Shown here: in pieces, positions 16,648 to 24,214 of the stretch
Position numbering within the stretch: the first letter of the stretch is position 1
Layout: every line of letters starts with the position of its first letter
DNA from: Gammaproteobacteria bacterium
GTDB taxonomy: Bacteria > Pseudomonadota > Gammaproteobacteria > GCA-001735895
Length of the DNA: 59,520 bases
Reading direction: 5' to 3'
NCBI GenBank assembly: GCA_020354435.1
Contig: CP070646.1
Coordinates: forward strand, 2,151,823-2,211,342
The notes under the pieces: generated by a model
The model's database searches: none
Seen by the model: only the letters and a program-made list of their open reading frames with translations
Told to the model about the DNA's origin: nothing
Program-made: the position numbers and the translations under genes

Positions 16648-19623
16648 ATGTCGAAACTGGCTATCAAATACCTGGGCGACTTCCAGGTCTTGCGGGACGG
16701 GCAGGAGGTCAATCTGCCGCCGTCGAGGAAGACCCGCGCGCTGCTCGCCTACCTGAGCCTGAACCAGCGAAGGTTTCGGCGGGATTTTCTGTGCGAATTG
16801 CTGTGGGAAATTCCAGACGATCCGCGCGGCTCGCTGCGCTGGAGCCTGTCCAAGTTACGCCGGTTGATCGACGATAAAGACAAGCAACGGATCGTCGCCG
16901 ACCGAACCTATGTCGAGATCGATACCTCGGATGCCGATATTGACGCCGTCAGGCTTTGCTCATTGGCGGGCAATGGCCTGGCTGGTGCATCGGTCGAAAG
17001 TCTCGAAGACGCTGCCGATCGTTATCGCGGCAATTTTCTCGAAGGGCTGGACCTGCCGAACTTTCATGACTTCCATGCCTGGTGCATTGCCGAGCGCGAA
17101 CAGGTCGCACGCGCTCAGGTTGCGCTGTTGAAAGAACTCGTTTCGCGACTCGATGCCGAACCAGAGCGAGCCCTGCCGTATGCGCGTACGCTGGTCGCCA
17201 TTTCGCCATACGACGAGGAGCTGCGCGCCGGGTTGATTCGGCTACTGGTTGCGCTCGGCCGTACCGACGAAGCCGAGCAGCACTATCAGCTCGGCCGGCG
17301 CATGCTCAAGGAGATCGGCGCGGTTCCGGGCGGCCTGATGGAAGCGGCACGACGTCCTGCGGCCGAACCGAAGCGGGAAGCAGTGATCGCCGAGCCACCG
17401 ATCCACCGGCTTGATACCGCTATCGGGTTATCGTCCGGCCTGGTCGGGCGTGAAGCAGAGGCGGGCGAACTGGCCCGGCTGCTACACGAGGTCCAGGTGC
17501 ACCGGCAGGCGAGATTCGCCTTCGTTCGGGGAGAGCCGGGCATCGGCAAGACCCGTCTGATCGAGGCTGTGACCGCGTTGGCCAGCGGTGCCGGCGAAAC
17601 TATTCTGAGCGCCAGTGCCTACGAATCGGAGTCGATTCGTCCGTTTGCGTTGTGGGTGGATGCGCTGCATCGATACGATGCCGCCGCTGCCGCCGAGGTC
17701 TTCGGTGACCGGGAGGCCGGTAATCGCGATCGCCTGTTCGACAGGCTCAGTGCTTTTATTGCTGCGAAGTCGGAGGAGAAGCCACTGGTCCTCGTGTTCG
17801 ATGACCTGCACTGGTGTGACGATTCGAGCGCGGCTGCCATTCACTACGTGGCCAGGATGAATCACGACCGGCCGATTTTCGGCATTCTTGCATCACGCGA
17901 TAGCGAGTTCCGTGACAATGTGCCCGCGCAACAGGCGGTGGCGGGACTCCGGCGCGACCATATTCTTACCGAGATCGATCTCGGACCGCTATCGGAGAAA
18001 GATCTTGCCAGCCTGATTGCCGAGCGCGCGCCCGGCGTGCATGCCGACGAGCTGAGCCGCCAGTGTGGCGGCAATCCCCTGCTTGCGATCGAGCTCGCGC
18101 GCGCCGAGCAGGAAGGCGATAGCAGTAAATCCGTCGCAGAACTCGTTCGCGAACGCCTGGCCAGGTTCAGCATCGACGGCGCCGAAGTGTTGCAGTGGGC
18201 CGCAGTGCTCAATCCCCACATCAGCATCGAATCGATCGCCGAACTGGCCGATATCGATGTGGTCCGGGTGGGTGAAATTCTCGAGGCGGCCGAACGCCAG
18301 GGAATGTTCACCGCGACCGGTAGCGGGGTCGTTTTTTCGCATAATCTGCTGGCGCGGGCCGTTTATTCCACCCTTTCTCCGTTGCGTCGCCAGGTTATGC
18401 ACCGCCGCGTCGCGGACAGGCTCGAGCGCAGCACGGCTCTGGATCTGGGTCGCGCCGCGGACCTTGCCCATCATGCCGCGCAAAGCGGTGATGATGGCCT
18501 CGCCGCGCGCGCGATGGTTTCCGCGGGCCGCCTGTGCCTGCGCTTTTATGCCAACGACGAAGCCCTGACGCTGGTTCGACGCGGGATGCAGCTTGTCGAA
18601 AATTTGCCGGATCCGGAGCGGGTTTGCGTGACGATCGATCTGAACGATATAAAACTCGCCGCCGGTCCCCTCGAGGACTGGGAAGCGTCTGCCCGAGAGT
18701 ATGCAATGCTGGCGGAACAGGCGCTCGATCACGGTGAACTGGGGCACGCCCGCCTCGGTTATCACATGAGCGCATCGCTTCGCTGGGAGCACGGGCAATG
18801 GGCCGATGCGCGCGAGGAATCCCTGCAGTCAGAGCGCGCGGTGCGCAGCGGCAAAGACGAGGACCACATCGTCGGCATGGCTCACACCGCGAAGTGCCTG
18901 GCCATGATCGAGCGTGACCTGCCGAAAGCGGATGCGATGCTGATGGAGGCCCAGGCACTGTCTTCGCGCAAGGGTTTCAGTCATTACGCGATCCCGGCCG
19001 GCCTCGGCATGCTGCGTTTCCACGAAAATAAAATGGACGAGGCGGTCGAGTTGTTCAAGGAATCGCGCACGCTGTGCAAGTCGGCCGGCGCCCGTATCGA
19101 TGAATTCCAGGCCAACGAGTACCTGGTAATGATCGAATTCCAGCGAGGCAACTACCAACAGGCGAAATCTTACTGCGAGATCCTGGAGACGATCGGCGAC
19201 AAGCTGAGGGGCGGCAGCGAGGGGCCGTTCGCGCACGCATTGTCGGCCTTGTGCGAATACGCGTTGACCGACAAAAGCGAGCGCCTGGAAACTGCACTCG
19301 AAGAACTGAGAATTGTCGATGCCAAGCACCGGCTGGCTTACACGCTCTCGAGAGCGGCGCATCTCGACTGCGAGCGCGGCCGGCTCGACGATGCCGCACG
19401 GCGCGCGACCGAGGCGCTCGAGTATGCGACCCTGCTGCATCGCGCAACCGAGATGGCACTCGCGCGAGCCATACTGGCCTGCACCTGCGGGGCGAATGGC
19501 GATGCCGAGGCCGTCGCCGAACACGAGGCGGCGATTGCCGAACTCGAGAAAACGGGCGTTGCGGTTTGGGCTTCGAATATGTTCCGGCAGGAAGCGGCGA
19601 AGAAAGAAGCGGCACATCTATGA
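16648..19623 (+). CDS. Large BTAD/SARP-like transcriptional activator with AAA ATPase and TPR domains
   Basis: A 991-residue protein. Residues 1-100 form a winged-helix DNA-binding domain of OmpR/SARP type (AIKYLGDFQVLRDGQEVNLP, RGSLRWSLSKLRRLI). Residues 100-240 are a bacterial transcriptional activation (BTAD) domain. A STAND-type ATPase follows (GREAE near 268, Walker A GEPGIGKT at 295-302, Walker B LVLVFDDLHW). The C-terminal 450 residues look like helical TPR repeats. Such proteins are ligand- or partner-triggered activators of nearby metabolic genes. It diverges from the cysteine synthase operon and overlaps the DUF4242 gene by 4 bp, so it probably controls this cluster. Confidence 0.88.
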   Translation: MSKLAIKYLGDFQVLRDGQEVNLPPSRKTRALLAYLSLNQRRFRRDFLCELLWEIPDDPRGSLRWSLSKLRRLIDDKDKQRIVADRTYVEIDTSDADIDAVRLCSLAGNGLAGASVESLEDAADRYRGNFLEGLDLPNFHDFHAWCIAEREQVARAQVALLKELVSRLDAEPERALPYARTLVAISPYDEELRAGLIRLLVALGRTDEAEQHYQLGRRMLKEIGAVPGGLMEAARRPAAEPKREAVIAEPPIHRLDTAIGLSSGLVGREAEAGELARLLHEVQVHRQARFAFVRGEPGIGKTRLIEAVTALASGAGETILSASAYESESIRPFALWVDALHRYDAAAAAEVFGDREAGNRDRLFDRLSAFIAAKSEEKPLVLVFDDLHWCDDSSAAAIHYVARMNHDRPIFGILASRDSEFRDNVPAQQAVAGLRRDHILTEIDLGPLSEKDLASLIAERAPGVHADELSRQCGGNPLLAIELARAEQEGDSSKSVAELVRERLARFSIDGAEVLQWAAVLNPHISIESIAELADIDVVRVGEILEAAERQGMFTATGSGVVFSHNLLARAVYSTLSPLRRQVMHRRVADRLERSTALDLGRAADLAHHAAQSGDDGLAARAMVSAGRLCLRFYANDEALTLVRRGMQLVENLPDPERVCVTIDLNDIKLAAGPLEDWEASAREYAMLAEQALDHGELGHARLGYHMSASLRWEHGQWADAREESLQSERAVRSGKDEDHIVGMAHTAKCLAMIERDLPKADAMLMEAQALSSRKGFSHYAIPAGLGMLRFHENKMDEAVELFKESRTLCKSAGARIDEFQANEYLVMIEFQRGNYQQAKSYCEILETIGDKLRGGSEGPFAHALSALCEYALTDKSERLETALEELRIVDAKHRLAYTLSRAAHLDCERGRLDDAARRATEALEYATLLHRATEMALARAILACTCGANGDAEAVAEHEAAIAELEKTGVAVWASNMFRQEAAKKEAAHL

Positions 19624-20171
19624 CCGATATGATCCTGGAAAGATATTTCGATCCGGCGCTTACGCCCGGGGAGGTGGTGGAAATGGCGGCTGAATCGGCC
19701 GACTGTTTCGGTATACACCGGGTGGACTGGGAGGCGAGTTACCTTTCCGCGGACGGGCATAAACTGGTGTGCAACTTCCGCGCACCGGATATGGAATCCG
19801 CCCGCATCGCGCTGCGCGAGACCGATACTGACCCGAGGGTTATGTGGAAGAGTAGCGTGCACGACGCGCCGGGGATCGAGGCGGCGGAAATCGACAAGGC
19901 CAACGTCCTGGTGGAACGCTCTTTTGACGATGCCGTGGCCCTGCAGCAAATCCAGGACATCGAGGACGCGGGCATCTGGTGCCTGGAAATTCGTGACGTT
20001 CGCTTCTTGCGCACGTTTTTTTCAGCCGACCGCAAGCGTATGCTTTGTCTCTACGCAGCACCCGACGCGGAGTCAGTCAGACAGGCCCAGCGCGAAGCAG
20101 GCGTGCCGTTTGACGAGGCCTGGGCCTTTTCGCGTTACGGGCCGGAAGATCTTTCCCGGATAACCAGCTGA
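19620..20171 (+). CDS. Tandem DUF4242-like protein
   Basis: A 183-residue protein whose ATG overlaps the stop of the activator gene (ATGA). It consists of two similar halves of about 80 residues. The first has VDWEASYLSADGHKLVCNFR then APDMESAR; the second has VRFLRTFFSADRKRMLCLY then APDAESVRQA. This fits DUF4242, a ferredoxin-like family that includes a nickel-binding Streptomyces protein (SCO4226). The same two-domain unit is fused to the monooxygenase at 10251-12437. A role as ligand sensor or small metal/ligand carrier for the activator or monooxygenase is inferred from these contacts only. Confidence 0.75.
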   Translation: MTDMILERYFDPALTPGEVVEMAAESADCFGIHRVDWEASYLSADGHKLVCNFRAPDMESARIALRETDTDPRVMWKSSVHDAPGIEAAEIDKANVLVERSFDDAVALQQIQDIEDAGIWCLEIRDVRFLRTFFSADRKRMLCLYAAPDAESVRQAQREAGVPFDEAWAFSRYGPEDLSRITS

Positions 20172-20313
20172 TTTTCCGGCCAAATTTTCGTAATTCATCA
20201 AAAAACCGAAAATTCCACGGCGAATAAAACGCTGGCTCAAACGGCGTATGCCGATATTTACTCCCGCCAGGCCAAAAGGCCGGAATTTAAAACCAACTTT
20301 CAGGAGTAAATCA

Positions 20314-20880
20314 ATGCAAACACAGCAGATCTCGATCGACAACGGCGTTAACGTCGAAGCCATTCTGGGTGCGCGTGAAGCGCTGACCGAAGCGCCGGAG
20401 GCGGCTCAGTTCAAGTGGCGCGCTACCAGTGAATGGGTTAATGGCACCCATACGCGGGCACACGTTGAGAACTTTTTTGGTCTCGGCGAAGAACATAAGC
20501 ATCGGCAGGGCTTTGACTATGACACTGATCATCCGGAAATCTTCGCCTCCGAAGATAACGGTTCCACGCCGGTGGAAATGGTTCTCGTCGGCCTCGCCGG
20601 CTGCCTGACGGCGGGCGTTGCGACAGTTGCGCAAAACCGCGGCATCCAGCTGCGTTCGGTGAAGGCGTCGCTGGAGGCCGGCATGGATATCCAGGGAATT
20701 CTCGGTATCGACGGCGATGTGCGTAACGGATTCGACGGTGTCAGGGTTTCTTTTGTTATCGATGCCGATGCATCGCAGCAAGATATCGAGGCGCTCGTTG
20801 CCCAGTCACAGAAGCGCTCGGCAGTGTTCGACATCATGTCGAATCCGACCGATGTGCATGTCGATGTGAGTAAAGGCTGA
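20314..20880 (+). CDS. OsmC family protein, single-cysteine variant
   Basis: A 188-residue protein; the ATG at 20314 follows a CAGGAG site. The OsmC fold is recognised from DNGSTPVEMVLVGLAGCLTAG and the C-terminal half. OsmC/Ohr enzymes use two cysteines to reduce organic hydroperoxides. Here the first is present in LAGCLT, but the region of the second reads QKRSAVFDIMS, with Ser. It may therefore be a thiol-binding or single-Cys member. The flavin monooxygenase gene overlaps its stop by one base (TGATG), which suggests coupled translation. Confidence 0.85.
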   Translation: MQTQQISIDNGVNVEAILGAREALTEAPEAAQFKWRATSEWVNGTHTRAHVENFFGLGEEHKHRQGFDYDTDHPEIFASEDNGSTPVEMVLVGLAGCLTAGVATVAQNRGIQLRSVKASLEAGMDIQGILGIDGDVRNGFDGVRVSFVIDADASQQDIEALVAQSQKRSAVFDIMSNPTDVHVDVSKG

Positions 20881-22172
20881 TGACCCGTTTATCGGGCAAT
20901 CCGCTGGCCGGCGCCGTTGACGTACTCGTCATCGGTGCCGGTCACTCGGGGCTGGCGATCAGCCGTTTTCTGTCGGCACGCTGCATCGATCATGTCATCC
21001 TGGAACGTGGTGAGGTAGCAAACTCCTGGCGCACCGAGCGCTGGGATTCGCTTAAGCTGCTGACGCCGAACTGGCAGAGCAGGCTTCCGGGTTATTGCTA
21101 TTCAGGCAGTGACCCGGATGGCTACATGTCGATGCATGAAGTCATCGATTTTATCAGCGGTTATGCCGAGTGTTCCCGCGCCCCGGTGGAAACCGATACC
21201 GAGGTGAAGTCGGTACAGCCGCTCGATTCCGGCTACCGTGTGGTCACGAACCGGGGCGAATGGCGCACGCGAGTGCTCGTCATCGCCAGCGGCGCGTTCA
21301 ATCTGCCTTTGATTCCGGCGGTCAGCCAAGCGCTGCCCGCGAATATCAGGCAGCTGTCGACGCGCGATTATCGTGATCCCGGGCAGCTGGAAAATGCCGG
21401 CGTCATGATCATCGGCGCATCCGCCTCCGGCCTGCAACTCGCCGACGAGATACAGGCGTCGGGCAGACAGGTCACGCTGGCCGTGGGCGAGCACGTGCGG
21501 TTGCCCCGTTTGTATCGCGGCAAGGACATTCAGCACTGGATGCACGTCACCGGCGTACTAGACGAGAAATACGATGCGATCGACGATATCAGGCGTGCGC
21601 GTGGCGTTTCCTCGCCGCAGCTAGTCGGCAGCCGCGATCGAAGGACGCTGGATTTGAACGTCCTGTCCGCTGCTGGCGTTCGCCTGGCCGGCAGGCTGGC
21701 AGGCGTTCGCGATGGCAAGCTGCAGTTTTCCGGTTCACTCAGGAACGTTTGCCAGCTGGCGGATCTGAAGATGAACCGCCTGCTCGATTCGATTGACGAC
21801 TGGATTGTTGAACAGGGTGTGGACGAAGGCCTCGATTCGGCCGAGCGTTTCGCTCCAACACGGATACCTGATTCGCCGTGCCTCGGGCTCGATCTTGCCG
21901 ATGGTGAGATTGGAACGGTTGTCTGGGCGACGGGATATCGGCCGGATTATTCCTGGCTGGAAGTGCCGGTTCTCGATCGCAAGGGGCAGATTCGTCACGA
22001 CGGTGGCGTTGTCGATTCACCCGGTATGTACATCCTTGGCCTTCCGTACCTGCGGCGCCGCAAGTCGAGTTTCATTCACGGCGCCGAAGACGATGCCAGG
22101 GATCTCGGCGAACACATCGTGGCATATCTGGATGTAGTGTCGGCAACATCGCGGATAAAGATGGCGGTCTGA
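20880..22172 (+). CDS. FAD-dependent monooxygenase/oxidoreductase (FMO/TrkA-like)
   Basis: A 430-residue flavoprotein. The FAD site is VLVIGAGHSGLAISRFL near the N-terminus, followed by LERGEVANSWRTERWDSLKLLTPNW, typical of flavin-containing monooxygenases of the CzcO/YUCCA type. A second nucleotide site (VMIIGASASGLQLADEI) should bind NAD(P)H. The motif VVWATGYRPDYSWL near the C-terminus is the usual FMO ATG motif. Length is normal. It is coupled to the OsmC gene and is the second flavin monooxygenase of this cluster. Substrate unknown. Confidence 0.88.
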   Translation: MTRLSGNPLAGAVDVLVIGAGHSGLAISRFLSARCIDHVILERGEVANSWRTERWDSLKLLTPNWQSRLPGYCYSGSDPDGYMSMHEVIDFISGYAECSRAPVETDTEVKSVQPLDSGYRVVTNRGEWRTRVLVIASGAFNLPLIPAVSQALPANIRQLSTRDYRDPGQLENAGVMIIGASASGLQLADEIQASGRQVTLAVGEHVRLPRLYRGKDIQHWMHVTGVLDEKYDAIDDIRRARGVSSPQLVGSRDRRTLDLNVLSAAGVRLAGRLAGVRDGKLQFSGSLRNVCQLADLKMNRLLDSIDDWIVEQGVDEGLDSAERFAPTRIPDSPCLGLDLADGEIGTVVWATGYRPDYSWLEVPVLDRKGQIRHDGGVVDSPGMYILGLPYLRRRKSSFIHGAEDDARDLGEHIVAYLDVVSATSRIKMAV

Positions 22173-22181
22173 CGTTCGAGC

Positions 22182-22367
22182 GTGCACGAGGACAGGTGCA
22201 GAAGCAGGTGTTCGTTGACGGATTTTTACGGAAAGGGTGAGCGCGTCGTCTTTCAATTCATCGCGACGGACGTCGAATCGGTATGCCAGGCCCCGCACGG
22301 CGCCAGAATATACCGTGACGCGATCTGGATAAAAGATGGCCGTCAGGTTCGAGAGTCAATTGTTTAA
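22182..22367 (+). pseudogene. Possible DUF4242-like C-terminal fragment
   Basis: A short open frame of 61 codons starting (GTG) right after the FMO gene. Residues from about 15 on (GKGERVVFQF, ATDVESVCQA, YRDAIWIKDG) resemble the second half of the DUF4242 domains at 10251 and 19620, including the D-x-E-S-V turn and a final acidic/aromatic strand. There is no N-terminal half, so it is probably a remnant of another DUF4242 gene or a trimmed fusion. Short alignments can mislead, so confidence is low. Confidence 0.35.
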
Positions 22368-22567
22368 ATGCCCTGAACAAGAATCAGACCGGCGTGATCC
22401 TGCGATAAGCAATACTTCTCCCGTTGGCATAAGCGCTTTCGTCAAATCCATGCCATTCGGAGTTTTGCGGGTTTTAGTTATGCATTGTTAAGCATCTTAG
22501 TGCATTTAAGTGCAACGGACGTCCCATAAGTTTCTGAAAAATAAAGAATTATAAGCCGCTGTTTCTT

Positions 22568-22608
22568 CTGAAAATCCTCGTGTCGGTGGTCCGATTCCGC
22601 CCCTGGCA
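22568..22608 (+). repeat. 3' half of a tRNA-Phe gene (copy B, integration scar)
   Basis: From 22568 the sequence reads CTGAAAATCCTCGTGTC, the tRNA-Phe anticodon loop (GAA), 3' anticodon stem and variable loop. Then come GGTGG, the loop TCCGATT, CCGCC (a paired T-arm) and CCTGGCA of the acceptor strand. Homology starts at the anticodon loop and there is no 5' half. That is the extent of attachment sites used by tyrosine-recombinase elements in tRNA genes. It is fused directly to the cut end of a methyltransferase gene on the other strand. Confidence 0.75.
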
Positions 22609-22857
22609 AATCGCATTGTCACCCAGCCTCGCCTGAGCCGATCGCACAAATCCCAGCGACTGATCGACCGCATAGAGCGTATGGGGTCGCTGAAGGGGCA
22701 CGATTGCCTGGCTGAGCGCGCCGCTGCCACAGCCAACATCAAGCCATTTCAAAACCATTGGCACCGCCAGCCAATCGATAAATTTTTCGCCCACGAGCCG
22801 GCTCCAGCGGCCCATAAATTTTCCGTAGGAATCGCCCGATTCCCAGGCGTCTTTCAT
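22609..22857 (-). pseudogene. SAM-dependent methyltransferase, N-terminal remnant
   Basis: About 83 codons remain: MKDAWESGDSYGKFMGRWSR, then the SAM-binding motif LDVGCGSGALS and AVDQSLGFVRSAQ. This is the start of a class I methyltransferase normally near 260-280 residues. The frame continues into antisense of the tRNA-Phe fragment (reading CQGRNRTTDTRIF) and stops soon after. The gene was thus cut where the tRNA fragment begins. It starts 1 bp after the stop of a small upstream frame. Confidence 0.75.
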
Positions 22858-22858
22858 G

Positions 22859-23047
22859 TCAGCGGTCCTCGCGAAAATTTCGCTGCTTTTTGCGAATCGC
22901 ACAGCTGGTGTAAATGGTCTGTAATTGATGCGAAGTCAGGCCTGAAAATTCCTGGCCTCGCCTGTCGGATGAATCAAAATAGCTGCGTTTGGGATACGCC
23001 GGGTTGTGCTTTTCGTTGTGGGTCGAACTAACTCTGTATCTAGCCAT
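22859..23047 (-). CDS. Small hypothetical protein upstream of the methyltransferase remnant
   Basis: 62 residues, basic and hydrophilic (MARYRVSSTHNEKHNPAYPK). The ATG is preceded by a good ribosome site (GAGGAA, 7-8 bp). Its stop is one base from the methyltransferase start, so the two were probably coupled. I recognise no family. It may be non-functional now that its partner is truncated. Confidence 0.4.
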   Translation of the reverse strand: MARYRVSSTHNEKHNPAYPKRSYFDSSDRRGQEFSGLTSHQLQTIYTSCAIRKKQRNFREDR

Positions 23048-23439
23048 CTTTATATTCCTCAGGTTGTGAAACTGGCCCGATATCGCGCTACGTTGTCGCC
23101 ATTCAATTCATGGTGCTTCGTGAGTGCGTGCTGTTGCTGTTACGGCAAAATTATCTACGTAAAAAGATCCTGTTTTTTTCAGTCAGATCAGGTACTTAAT
23201 ACCACTTTTCTCAAGTAAAGAATACTAATATATTCGTTCAAATTTTTGTTTGAGAATGCGCAATTCGGGCGTAACATAAATCGGTTTGCCCGCTAACGAG
23301 TCGCGGTTCGAGTAGCGATAAACCCGGTTATGAAAAATGCTTTTGCATTAAAAAAATTTATCCCCGAAATGAGCCACGGCGTGGTCTCCGATCGGTAATT
23401 CCTTGGGTGGCTGCCGAATGCCGGCAGCGGGAGGTAAAA
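23048..23439. other. AT-rich intergenic stretch (392 bp)
   Basis: Lies between the small minus-strand frame and the MOSC gene. It is visibly more AT-rich than neighbours (for example around 23220-23260). It should contain promoters for both flanks, but I see no clear motif, RNA gene or coding frame. Confidence 0.4.
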
Positions 23440-24099
23440 ATGAAAATAATATCGCTCAATGTCTCGATGGCGCGCACCGTTCAATACAAGGGGCAGGATG
23501 TAGCAACCGGGATTTACAAATCGGCTGTCAGCGGGCCGCGCATGGTGCGCAGGCTGAATATCGATGGTGACGAACAGGCGGATCTGAAACTGCACGGCGG
23601 AGAACACAAGGCCGTCTATGCCTTTCCCTCGGAACACTATTCTTTTTATGAGAAAGCCCTGAACAAGGGACCCTACGAACCCGGGCAATTCGGCGAGAAC
23701 CTGACCACCGAAGGAATGCTCGAACCCGAAGTGCGCATCGGCAACCGCTACCGGGTCGGCGAGGTGCGGCTCGAAGTCTCGCAGCCGCGTTTCCCCGGTT
23801 ACAAGTTCGGCCTCAGGATGGAAGCCGCCGAGGCAACGATGATCTACATCAAGAGCATGAAAACCGGCTTTTACCTTCGCGTGTTGAACGAAGGCGAGAT
23901 TCAGGCCGGCGATGTCATCAAGCTCGAATTCGAAAATGTCCGGGCGCCGACCGTGGAGGCGGTGCACAAGCTGTATTACTTCGGCAAAAACAATATCCCC
24001 GCCATGCGCCATGCTGCGCAATGCGAAAGCCTGGGCCGGGAATTCAGGGACGAATTCGAAAACCGGATTCACGATCTCGAGGCCAAAGTTAGACAGTGA
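23440..24099 (+). CDS. MOSC domain protein, YiiM-like
   Basis: A 219-residue protein; the ATG at 23440 follows GGGAGG. It carries the MOSC (molybdenum cofactor sulfurase C-terminal) domain in the YiiM arrangement: DGDEQADLKLHGGEHKAVYA, then PGQFGENLTTEGM, then VRLEVSQPRFPGYKF. The Cys usual in the last segment of many MOSC enzymes (Q-P-R-x-P-C) is replaced by Gly here. YiiM reduces N-hydroxylated bases and amines using molybdenum cofactor. Activity of this copy is uncertain because of the missing Cys. Confidence 0.85.
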   Translation: MKIISLNVSMARTVQYKGQDVATGIYKSAVSGPRMVRRLNIDGDEQADLKLHGGEHKAVYAFPSEHYSFYEKALNKGPYEPGQFGENLTTEGMLEPEVRIGNRYRVGEVRLEVSQPRFPGYKFGLRMEAAEATMIYIKSMKTGFYLRVLNEGEIQAGDVIKLEFENVRAPTVEAVHKLYYFGKNNIPAMRHAAQCESLGREFRDEFENRIHDLEAKVRQ

Positions 24100-24214
24100 G
24101 CGATCTGTAATGGTCAATTTGAACTCTGCACGGTGTAAATTCAGCGACTCAATGAAGCAAGGTGATGAATCCCGGCGTGAACCAGCGGTTTCGGCGAGCT
24201 AACCCGGGTACCCG

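Noticed and set aside
22549..22902. Complete 117-residue methyltransferase-like protein
   Set aside because: Its last 20 or so residues (CQGRNRTTDTRIF...) are antisense tRNA-Phe, so it is a truncated gene, not a short functional one.
23293..24117. Minus-strand open frame of 274 codons opposite the MOSC gene
   Set aside because: The plus-strand MOSC protein has clear motifs and a good ribosome site; the minus frame has neither.
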